DNA from: Hydrogenophaga sp. | GTDB taxonomy: Bacteria; Pseudomonadota; Gammaproteobacteria; Burkholderiales; Burkholderiaceae_C | Direction of reading: 5' to 3' | Length of the DNA: 12,712 nt | Assembly (NCBI GenBank): GCA_011390855.1 | Contig: JAABRN010000136.1 | Coordinates: 1-12,712 of the forward strand | Shown here: piece by piece, positions 1 to 7,763 of the stretch | How the letters are laid out: each line of letters opens with the position of its first letter | How positions within the stretch are numbered: position 1 is the first letter of the stretch | Made by a program: the position numbers and the translations under genes | Notes under the pieces: generated by a model | The model's database searches: none | What the model was told of the DNA's origin: nothing | Seen by the model: the letters and a program-made list of their open reading frames with translations, nothing else

Positions 1-359
1 TGATGGAAAAAATTGACGCGCACAGCCCGACGCTGGTGGTGCTCGCGGGCTTCATGCGCATTTTGACGCCTGGGTTTGTTCAACACTATGAAAACCGGTT
101 GATCAACATCCACCCCAGCCTGCTGCCTGCGTTCACCGGGTTGAACTCCCACCAGCGCGCCATCGACATGGGCTGCCGTTTTGCCGGTGCCACCGTTCAC
201 CACGTCACCAGCGAACTCGATCATGGCGCGATTCTCGACCAGGCCGTGGTGCCCGTGCTGCCGGGCGATACGGCAGAAGCGCTGGCGGCGCGGGTGCTGA
301 CCCAGGAGCACATCATCTACCCGCGAGCGGTGGAGCGCTTGTTGGCAAAGCTGGCTTGA
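1..359 (+). CDS. purN: Phosphoribosylglycinamide formyltransferase (GART), 3' part
   Basis: The enzyme transfers a formyl group from 10-formyltetrahydrofolate to GAR in de novo purine synthesis, in the cytoplasm. Only the C-terminal 118 or so residues are in the window; E. coli PurN has about 212, so the 5' end lies upstream. The ATG at position 3 is an internal Met and not the start. The fragment carries the family signature INIHPSLLPAF, which contains the catalytic Asn and His (N35 and H37 of the fragment). It also has the SELDHG segment with the catalytic Asp (D73), and ends with the typical TQEHIIYPRAVERLL helix. The usual GLxTHxxA motif reads GLNSHQRA here, a mild variant. The reading frame is intact to a TGA at 357-359. 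The gene converges on prfC across 117 bp in which I see small GC hairpins but no U-tract terminator. Confidence 0.95.
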   Translation, partial: MEKIDAHSPTLVVLAGFMRILTPGFVQHYENRLINIHPSLLPAFTGLNSHQRAIDMGCRFAGATVHHVTSELDHGAILDQAVVPVLPGDTAEALAARVLTQEHIIYPRAVERLLAKLA

Positions 360-476
360 CTCGAGGCACACGCTGAACAAGGAGGGGAAGCCAGGCCAGA
401 ACGTGGGGGAACCGGCTATACCGGGCCGCTCGCGTTGCCTCTGGAGGGAGTCACGGGCGAAACCCGCCGCGCGGCG

Positions 477-2096
<1,620 letters not shown>

Positions 2097-2104
2097 AGCC
2101 CTCT

Positions 2105-2132
2105 ATTATCCCGCGCCATGCCAAATCCCAAA
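2105..2132 (-). promoter_or_regulatory. Candidate prfC promoter giving a very short leader
   Basis: On the minus strand a GATAAT hexamer (2105-2110, five of six matches to TATAAT) lies 8 nt before the prfC ATG. TTTGGG (2127-2132) sits 16 nt upstream as a poor -35. If used, transcription would start within a few bases of the ATG, so the mRNA would be nearly leaderless. This is inferred from the hexamers alone. Confidence 0.35.
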
Positions 2133-2191
2133 TGCCAAGGCAGCCACCGGAGTGCGTGACTTGTCCAGCACACGCCGAAGCACGGCTTTGC

Positions 2192-2270
2192 GGGGCCAAG
2201 GGCGTGGTCCCCCTGGGGGGAAGACGCGAAGCGGCGCAGGGGGGCGGGCGACCACGGCGCAGGGGGGGCC
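2192..2270. repeat. G-rich palindromic intergenic repeat (REP-like)
   Basis: The divergent prfC/methyltransferase spacer holds a compact GC-rich dyad. CGTGGTC (2203-2209) pairs with GACCACG (2250-2256). Inside it, CCCCCT (2209-2214) pairs with AGGGGGG (2238-2244). Between these arms sits GACGCGAAGCGGCGC. Similar modules, made of CCCCCT and AGGGGG arms around a GCGAAGCG core, are known to me as dispersed intergenic elements in Comamonadaceae genomes. The plus strand also has four G runs (2215-2220, 2239-2244, 2246-2248, 2262-2268), enough to form a G-quadruplex. It could serve as a bidirectional transcript end, a structural element or a mobile REP unit; the sequence does not decide. Confidence 0.6.
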
Positions 2271-2277
2271 CTTCCCT

Positions 2278-2283
2278 GACAAT
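2278..2283 (+). promoter_or_regulatory. Candidate -10 box for the RNA methyltransferase gene
   Basis: GACAAT lies 5 nt before the ATG at 2289. There is no Shine-Dalgarno sequence in the interval, and the spot 17 bp upstream (CGGCGC) is not a -35. If it is a -10 box, the transcript would begin at or next to the ATG, meaning leaderless translation. Low confidence. Confidence 0.28.
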
Positions 2284-2288
2284 ACGTC

Positions 2289-3557
2289 ATGCACCCCAAA
2301 GCCCTGATAGACGAGTCCGCGAACCTGATTGAACAGGTCTTCAAGTTCGAACACCCCGCCGACGCGGTGGTTTCCCGCCACTTCCGCGAGCACCGCTCGT
2401 TGGGTCCGCGCGAGCGTGCCACGCTTTCCGATACGGTTTTTGCCATCCTGCGCGAACGCCTGAGGTTTGAATGGCTGGCGCGCTCAGGCAGCGGCTCCAA
2501 GTGGCGACGGCTGGCGATACTGGCTTTCCCCGGCGACCGGGATTTCCTCAAAAGCGCGCTCACCGACGCTGAAAAATCCTGGCTGGATGCCAGCCTCGCG
2601 GTGACCGATGCCGATCTGCTGGCACCCCATCGCCACAACCTGCCTGAATGGCTGGCGACGGCATTGCGCGCGCAGGTGGGGTCCGAGTTCGATGAGCTGG
2701 CTCTCAGCCTGAACCGGCCGGCACCCCTGGACTTGCGTGTCAACGTACTCAAGAAAAAGCGCGAGGTCGTGCTCGCAGAGCTCAAGCAGGGCGGTCTGGT
2801 GTGCGAGCCCACGCCGTATTCGCCGTTGGGTATTCGCGTTCAGGGAAAGCCTTCCCTCAGCAAGATCCCGGCGTTCGTACAGGGTGATGTGGAGGTTCAG
2901 GACGAAGGCTCGCAACTGCTGGCATTGTTGCTGGACGCCAAGCGCGGCGAAATGGTCGTCGATTTTTGCGCCGGCGCCGGTGGCAAAACGCTGGCGATTG
3001 GCGCCGCCATGCGCAACAGTGGTCGCCTGTATGCCATGGACACCTCTGGCCACCGGCTTGATGCCCTCAAACCCCGCCTGGCCCGCAGTGGACTGTCCAA
3101 CGTTCACCCGCTCGCCATCGCTCACGAGCGGGACGACCGCATCAAGCGCCTGGCCGGCAAGATCGACCGCGTGCTGGTGGATGCGCCTTGCTCCGGCCTG
3201 GGTACTCTGCGGCGCAACCCTGACCTGAAATGGCGCCAGAACCCGGAAACTGTGGCTGCGCAAGCGCAGCTGCAGACGGCCATTTTGAAGAGCGCCGCCC
3301 GCCTGCTCAAGCCGGGTGGTCGCCTTGTGTACGCCACCTGCAGCCTGCTTCAGGCCGAAAACGAAGAAGTGTGCGAAGTGTTTGGCCAAACACACGCCGG
3401 GTTTGATCCTGTGCCCGTCGGCGGCCTGCTGGAGGCTTTGGGCGTGCCTGACGCCGATTCCCTCTGTGCAGGTGAGCAGCGCCAATGGTTGCGTTTGTGG
3501 CCGCACCGGCAGGGAACGGACGGTTTTTTCGCTGCCGTCTGGCAGAAAAAAGCTTGA
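2289..3557 (+). CDS. RsmB/NOP-family SAM-dependent RNA cytosine-C5 methyltransferase
   Basis: A 422-residue member of the RsmB/NOP2 family, which makes 5-methylcytosine in rRNA or tRNA. The SAM-binding motif I is DFCAGAGGKT (225-234). Motif IV, DAPCSGLG, carries Cys301, and motif VI, YATCSL, carries Cys351. These two cysteines are the release and nucleophile residues of m5C methyltransferases, and both are present. Residues 145-215 match the pre-SAM region of the family (LDLRVNVLK, VQDEGSQLLALLL). The N-terminal 60 residues resemble a short NusB-like helical part, smaller than in E. coli RsmB. For this reason I do not assign rsmB itself: the substrate (C967 of 16S rRNA or another site) cannot be read from the sequence. 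The start ATG gives the full N-terminal helix but lacks a Shine-Dalgarno sequence. The desaturase gene follows after 179 bp with its own promoter. Confidence 0.93.
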   Translation: MHPKALIDESANLIEQVFKFEHPADAVVSRHFREHRSLGPRERATLSDTVFAILRERLRFEWLARSGSGSKWRRLAILAFPGDRDFLKSALTDAEKSWLDASLAVTDADLLAPHRHNLPEWLATALRAQVGSEFDELALSLNRPAPLDLRVNVLKKKREVVLAELKQGGLVCEPTPYSPLGIRVQGKPSLSKIPAFVQGDVEVQDEGSQLLALLLDAKRGEMVVDFCAGAGGKTLAIGAAMRNSGRLYAMDTSGHRLDALKPRLARSGLSNVHPLAIAHERDDRIKRLAGKIDRVLVDAPCSGLGTLRRNPDLKWRQNPETVAAQAQLQTAILKSAARLLKPGGRLVYATCSLLQAENEEVCEVFGQTHAGFDPVPVGGLLEALGVPDADSLCAGEQRQWLRLWPHRQGTDGFFAAVWQKKA

Positions 3558-3627
3558 AAAGCGGGTCAAACGCCTGATCTTGATCAGTAGTTCCCACATC
3601 TGGCCCTGTTTTCAGGCCTGTCTCCAG

Positions 3628-3656
3628 TTGGTGTTTTGAGGTAGCCCACGTAAAAT
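3628..3656 (+). promoter_or_regulatory. Candidate sigma70 promoter of the desaturase gene, with overlapping dyad
   Basis: TTGGTG (3628-3633), a 17-bp spacer and TAAAAT (3651-3656, five of six matches) form a plausible sigma70 promoter about 80 bp before the desaturase start. The -10 box lies within a perfect dyad: GCCCA (3644-3648) and TGGGC (3656-3660) with a 7-nt centre. That position would suit a repressor operator, though no regulator is identified. Confidence 0.5.
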
Positions 3657-3671
3657 GGGCGGTTAAGTAAA

Positions 3672-3720
3672 GCCCAGTCAGTCGGGCAGGTGAGCTGACG
3701 CCAATCGCCATCGTTGGGCG
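3672..3720 (+). other. Hairpin-rich 5' leader of the desaturase mRNA
   Basis: The predicted leader contains GCCC (3672-3675) pairing with GGGC (3684-3687), and CGCCAA (3699-3704) pairing with TTGGGCG (3714-3720) with one bulge. The second stem ends 6 nt before the GAGG ribosome site at 3727-3730. The pairing is visible by eye; a regulatory role is inferred only. Confidence 0.35.
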
Positions 3721-3736
3721 GATTTTGAGGATTTCA

Positions 3737-4963
3737 ATGAATGCATTCGACACCGCGCTTCCCGCTTTGTGGGCCGGTTTGATCCAGTTCCTGGATCAGG
3801 GCCTGACCGGCGCAAGCTGGTGGCAGGCCATTCTCGTGGCGCTCCTTTTTGCGCACGTGACCATTGCCAGTGTCACGATCTACCTGCATCGCCATTCGGC
3901 CCATCGGTCGCTGGATCTGCACCCCATCGCCTCGCATTTCTTCCGTTTCTGGCTCTGGCTGACCACTGGCATGGTCACCAAGGAGTGGACCGCCATTCAC
4001 CGCAAGCACCACGCCAAGTGCGAACACGAGGGTGACCCGCACAGCCCGGTGGTGTTCGGCATCAAAAAGGTGTTCTTTGAAGGTAGCGAGCTGTACCGCA
4101 GCGAAGCCAAGAACAAGGAGACCCTGGAGCGCTACGGTCACAACACGCCCGACGACTGGATCGAGCGCAACCTGTACACCGGTCGGTCCAAGCTGGGCGT
4201 CAGCCTGATGTTGATCATCAACGTCATGCTGTTCGGCGCCATCGGCCTGACGGTCTGGGCCATTCAGATGATCTGGATTCCCATCACGGCCGCCGGCATC
4301 ATCAACGGCATTGGTCACTGGTGGGGCTACCGGAACTTCGAGGCCGCAGATGCCAGCACCAACGTGTCGCCATGGGGCATTCTTATTGGCGGTGAAGAAC
4401 TGCACAACAACCACCACACCTACCCGACCTCGGCCAAGTTGTCGGTCAAGCCTTACGAATTCGACATCGGCTGGATGTACATCACCATCCTGAAGTCGGT
4501 GGGTCTGGCCACTGTCAAAAAGCTGCCCCCCAAGATGGCCTATGGCGAGGTGAAACCGGTGGCAGACGAGAAGACGCTCGAAGCCATCATCGCCAACCGC
4601 TACGAAGTGATGGCGGGTTATGCCCGTGAAATGCGTGCGGCATGCAAGCGCGAAATTGCTGCGCTGCAGTCCCGCCGGGGCGATGCATCGGCGCTTCAAG
4701 CGGCCGGCCGTTGGCTCCACCGGGACGAGGACAAGGTGCCTGCCGCCGTGAGGCCCCAGCTGGCACAGGCCCGTGCCGAGCACCCGGTGCTTGACCAGAT
4801 GATGACCATGCGCGAAGAGCTTCGCGCCCTGTGGTCCAGTACAAACGCCACGCGCGAGCAACTGGCTGCTGACTTGCAGGGCTGGTGCCGCCGGGCGGAA
4901 GAGAGTGGGATCGTCGCTTTGCGCGATTTCTCCATTCAGCTTCGCTCTGTCCGGGTGGTCTGA
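3737..4963 (+). CDS. Membrane fatty acid desaturase (acyl-CoA or acyl-lipid type)
   Basis: A di-iron desaturase that introduces a cis double bond into saturated acyl chains in the inner membrane, so adjusting lipid fluidity; it resembles Pseudomonas DesA and delta-9 enzymes. With this start it has 408 residues. All three histidine boxes are present: HRHSAH (51-56), HRKHH (88-92) and HNNHH (223-227), plus the conserved GIGHWWGYRNF segment (H194). Hydrophobic segments lie near 29-50, 66-82, 154-174 and 176-192. I chose ATG 3737 over the in-frame TTG at 3725 because GAGG (3727-3730) stands 6 nt before it. Beyond the catalytic core (ending near 270) lies a charged, mainly helical tail of about 130 residues, which I know from proteobacterial relatives but to which I assign no function. 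Regioselectivity is not readable from the sequence. A strong terminator follows 25 bp after the stop. Confidence 0.93.
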   Translation: MNAFDTALPALWAGLIQFLDQGLTGASWWQAILVALLFAHVTIASVTIYLHRHSAHRSLDLHPIASHFFRFWLWLTTGMVTKEWTAIHRKHHAKCEHEGDPHSPVVFGIKKVFFEGSELYRSEAKNKETLERYGHNTPDDWIERNLYTGRSKLGVSLMLIINVMLFGAIGLTVWAIQMIWIPITAAGIINGIGHWWGYRNFEAADASTNVSPWGILIGGEELHNNHHTYPTSAKLSVKPYEFDIGWMYITILKSVGLATVKKLPPKMAYGEVKPVADEKTLEAIIANRYEVMAGYAREMRAACKREIAALQSRRGDASALQAAGRWLHRDEDKVPAAVRPQLAQARAEHPVLDQMMTMREELRALWSSTNATREQLAADLQGWCRRAEESGIVALRDFSIQLRSVRVV

Positions 4964-4988
4964 CCCCGACTGGCCAAGCCTGCCAACC

Positions 4989-5018
4989 AAAAAAACCACC
5001 CAACGAGGTGGTTTTTTT
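4989..5018 (+). terminator. Rho-independent terminator of the desaturase gene
   Basis: ACCACC (4995-5000), a CAACGA loop and GGTGGT (5007-5012) are followed by a T run to 5018 and preceded by an A run from 4989. The A and T flanks make it symmetrical, so it could stop transcription from both directions between these convergent genes. Confidence 0.9.
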
Positions 5019-5084
5019 GCGCCTGTATGCGGGCAATGCTGCACCAGTGCTCACATGGCGCACGGATCCCTGCTGCAGACGGTC

Positions 5085-5140
5085 TGCGGCTTTGCAAATC
5101 CTTGCGCTACCGCGTGGCCTCGCTCAGGGTTGCGCCTTGC
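5085..5140. repeat. Decayed core copy of the ftsK-lolA palindromic repeat
   Basis: Aligned by eye and without gaps, this stretch matches 10176-10231 at 46 of 56 positions, including TTGCAAATCCT and TTGCGCCTTGC in full. The central palindrome is degraded and I find no matching 17-bp terminal arms around it, so it looks like an old or partial copy. It lies between two terminators in the 277-bp gap between the convergent desaturase and rpmG genes. Confidence 0.7.
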
Positions 5141-5186
5141 CTCCCACCGTGCATCCCCGGTTGAACCATCCATGTTTCAAAGGGCG

Positions 5187-5213
5187 AAAAAAAGCCGCTG
5201 TGAAAACAGCGGC
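5187..5213 (-). terminator. Rho-independent terminator of the rpmB-rpmG transcript
   Basis: Read on the minus strand, GCCGCTGT (5206-5213), a four-base TTTC loop and ACAGCGGC (5194-5201) form a perfect 8-bp stem. Seven T follow (the A run at 5187-5193 on the plus strand). It lies 27 bp beyond the rpmG stop codon. Confidence 0.92.
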
Positions 5214-5240
5214 TTCTTCATCCGGAAAACCTGTGCCGAA

Positions 5241-5411
5241 TCACTTCAGCTTGATTTCCTTGTAGTCCACGTGCTTGCGTGCCTTGGGATCAAATTTCTT
5301 GATCAGCATCTTTTCAGGCGTGGTTTTCTTGTTTTTGGTGGTGGTGTAGAAGTGCCCGGTACCCGCAGTGGATTCCAGCTTGATCTTTTCGCGTCCGCCT
5401 TTGGTTGCCAT
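5241..5411 (-). CDS. rpmG: 50S ribosomal protein L33
   Basis: A 56-residue basic protein of the large ribosomal subunit, sitting near the E site. Read by eye on the minus strand, it begins [20 protein letters not shown] and ends YKEIKLK. The central [20 protein letters not shown] segment is the family hallmark. There are no cysteines, so this is the zinc-free (C-) form. Length is typical (about 55). It lies 12 bp after rpmB, and its AAGGAG ribosome site overlaps the rpmB stop, so the two are co-transcribed and probably translationally coupled. A strong terminator follows. Confidence 0.97.
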   Translation of the reverse strand: MATKGGREKIKLESTAGTGHFYTTTKNKKTTPEKMLIKKFDPKARKHVDYKEIKLK

Positions 5412-5419
5412 GGTGTGTG

Positions 5420-5425
5420 CTCCTT
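5420..5425 (-). promoter_or_regulatory. rpmG ribosome binding site overlapping the rpmB stop codon
   Basis: AAGGAG on the minus strand lies 8 nt before the rpmG ATG and shares two bases with the rpmB TAA at 5424-5426. A ribosome finishing L28 would therefore sit on the L33 initiation region, which fits coupled equimolar synthesis. Confidence 0.8.
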
Positions 5426-5657
5426 AAGCCTGGCCGCGTGCACGCAGGTCTGCGAGCACGGCATCAATGCCGTTTTTGTCGATCAGCCGCAGGGCGGCAC
5501 CGGAGACGCGCAGACGCACCCAACGGTTTTCGCTCTCGACCCAGAAACGACGGTATTGCAGGTTCGGCAGGAACCGGCGCTTGGTTTTGTTGTTGGCGTG
5601 GGAAACGTTGTTTCCGACCATGGGCTTCTTGCCCGTTACGTCGCAGACGCGTGCCAT
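5424..5657 (-). CDS. rpmB: 50S ribosomal protein L28
   Basis: A 77-residue basic large-subunit protein. The N-terminus [20 protein letters not shown] and the following [13 protein letters not shown] are the L28 signature, and the rest ([16 protein letters not shown]) is typical. E. coli L28 is 78 residues long. There is only one cysteine, so this is a zinc-free form. A GGAG ribosome site (5665-5668) stands 7 nt before the ATG. It is the first gene of rpmB-rpmG, the order also seen in E. coli. Upstream are a structured leader of about 120 nt and a consensus -10 box. trxB, on the same strand, ends 232 bp upstream. Confidence 0.97.
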   Translation of the reverse strand: MARVCDVTGKKPMVGNNVSHANNKTKRRFLPNLQYRRFWVESENRWVRLRVSGAALRLIDKNGIDAVLADLRARGQA

Positions 5658-5684
5658 GAGGACACTCCGATACTTTTCAAACGG

Positions 5685-5733
5685 CCGCCACCCGAGCGAT
5701 GGGGGCCTCACCTCGCCAGAAAAAGGGTGGCGG
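5685..5733 (-). other. Structured leader of the rpmB-rpmG mRNA
   Basis: A perfect 9-bp inverted repeat (CCGCCACCC at 5685-5693, GGGTGGCGG at 5725-5733) encloses a 31-nt loop containing a possible inner GCGA/TCGC pairing. On the minus strand it lies between the predicted transcription start near 5780 and the rpmB ribosome site. Such a stem suits an autoregulatory ribosomal-protein leader, but I recognise no named motif. Its promoter-side arm overlaps a possible half-copy of the dispersed repeat (5728-5752). Confidence 0.5.
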
Positions 5734-5786
5734 TAACCCGAATTTGCAACGCATGACCGAACGGGCCAAATGCAGCAAAGCCGCAC

Positions 5787-5792
5787 ATTATA
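5787..5792 (-). promoter_or_regulatory. -10 box of the rpmB-rpmG promoter
   Basis: A perfect TATAAT on the minus strand, preceded by GGGC. The positions 16-18 bp upstream do not resemble TTGACA, so the -35 element is weak or replaced by another contact. The predicted start near 5780 gives a leader of roughly 120 nt. Confidence 0.6.
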
Positions 5793-5889
5793 GCCCGATC
5801 CGACAGATGTGGCTACCGCCAGTCGACCCGCAGCAGCTGGGTCTCCGAAGCAGGGTGACTCATTCAAGGGGCACTGCGGCGGGGGGAGG

Positions 5890-6867
<978 letters not shown>

Positions 6868-6979
6868 TTAAAGTGTGGGGGGAAAGCTGTCGATATAGTG
6901 CCATCGCCTGCTTGCGAAGGCAGTGTCTGGATTGTATGAAAGAGCGCGATTCGCGCCATTCGCAACAAGGAATACACGC

Positions 6980-7654
6980 ATGTCCATCTTGTCCAATCTG
7001 GATCTGATTCGCAGGGTTCCCCTGTTTTCCACATTGACCCAAGCCCAGGCCGAGGCTGTTGCCGACTCGGTGGTCAAGCGCCGTTTCAGGCGCGGCGAGT
7101 GCATTGTCGAGCAAGGCAAGAAGTCCAACTGCCTGGCGATCGTGCTGACGGGGCGCGCGCGCGTGGTGACAACAGACTCACGTGGACGGGAGGTGATTCT
7201 GGCCACCATGAACCCGGGCGATTACATCGGCGAAATGAGCCTGATTGACAATCAGCCGCACTCTGCCACGGTGCGTGCAGAGGTGCAGACCGACGTGTTG
7301 ATTCTGGGCCGGGCCGAATTCGCCCGATGCCTGCCGGAAAACACATCCATGGCCTACGCGGTGATGAAAGGTCTTGTTCAGCGTTTGCGTCACGCCGATC
7401 GCAAGATCGAGTCGCTGGCGTTGATGGATGTCTATGGCCGTGTGGCGCGTGCACTGCTGGAGTTCGCCCAAACCGGCAGCGACGGGGTATTGACCATTCG
7501 GGACCGCGTTTCTCGCCAGGATGTGGCCAAGATGATTGGCGCGTCGCGTGAGATGGTCAGTCGTGTCATGAAGGATCTGGAAGAGCGTGGGTTCATCGAA
7601 ATACGCGACGATGGCAGCACGGTGATCAAGGAACGCTTGAGCTCGCTGGGTTGA
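6980..7654 (+). CDS. Crp/Fnr-family transcriptional regulator
   Basis: A 224-residue cytoplasmic regulator with an N-terminal cyclic-nucleotide-binding beta-roll (about 15-125), a long dimer helix (about 126-150) and a C-terminal winged helix (about 155-215). The phosphate-binding cassette reads GEMSLIDNQPHSATVRA, with Gly84, Glu85 and Ser95 conserved. The E. coli CRP Arg82 position is His94, and the adenine contacts Thr127 and Ser128 align with Ala139 and Asp140, so cAMP binding is doubtful. There is no N-terminal Fnr-type cysteine cluster. The recognition helix ASREMVSRVMKDLEERG keeps Arg190, Glu191 and Arg195, matching CRP Arg180, Glu181 and Arg185, so a TGTGA-like half-site is expected. 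ATG 6980 is chosen because AAGGA (6967-6971) lies 8 nt upstream; the GTG at 6923 would add an atypical tail. It sits where E. coli has lrp. Confidence 0.93.
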   Translation: MSILSNLDLIRRVPLFSTLTQAQAEAVADSVVKRRFRRGECIVEQGKKSNCLAIVLTGRARVVTTDSRGREVILATMNPGDYIGEMSLIDNQPHSATVRAEVQTDVLILGRAEFARCLPENTSMAYAVMKGLVQRLRHADRKIESLALMDVYGRVARALLEFAQTGSDGVLTIRDRVSRQDVAKMIGASREMVSRVMKDLEERGFIEIRDDGSTVIKERLSSLG

Positions 7655-7763
7655 AGCTGCAGGCGCTTGCGCGGCACCGGGTCGCACGGGCCGGTCGCAA
7701 CGGCGGGGGACCGATATTGGCGCTGCCTTGGGGTAAGCTTGCCTCTGGATTTCGACGAGGCTT

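Noticed and set aside
454-466. CGGG-CGAAA-CCCG hairpin in the purN/prfC convergent gap, considered as a terminator
   Set aside because: The stem is four base pairs and no T run follows on either strand.
3574-3587. CTGATC-TT-GATCAG dyad after the methyltransferase gene, considered as an FNR/CRP site or terminator
   Set aside because: The half-sites do not match TTGAT-N4-ATCAA or TGTGA-N6-TCACA, the loop is only two bases, and no T run follows.
2484-3599. Open frame of 371 codons antisense to the RNA methyltransferase gene
   Set aside because: The sense frame has intact catalytic motifs; the antisense translation is Gln/His/Ala-rich without a family resemblance.
3734-5044. Open frame of 436 codons antisense to the desaturase gene
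   Set aside because: The plus-strand frame has all three histidine boxes and a ribosome site; the antisense frame has biased composition and runs across the terminator.
4905-5756. Plus-strand frame of 283 codons crossing the terminators, rpmG and rpmB
   Set aside because: It is antisense to two certain ribosomal-protein genes and crosses two terminators and a repeat, so it cannot be a real protein.
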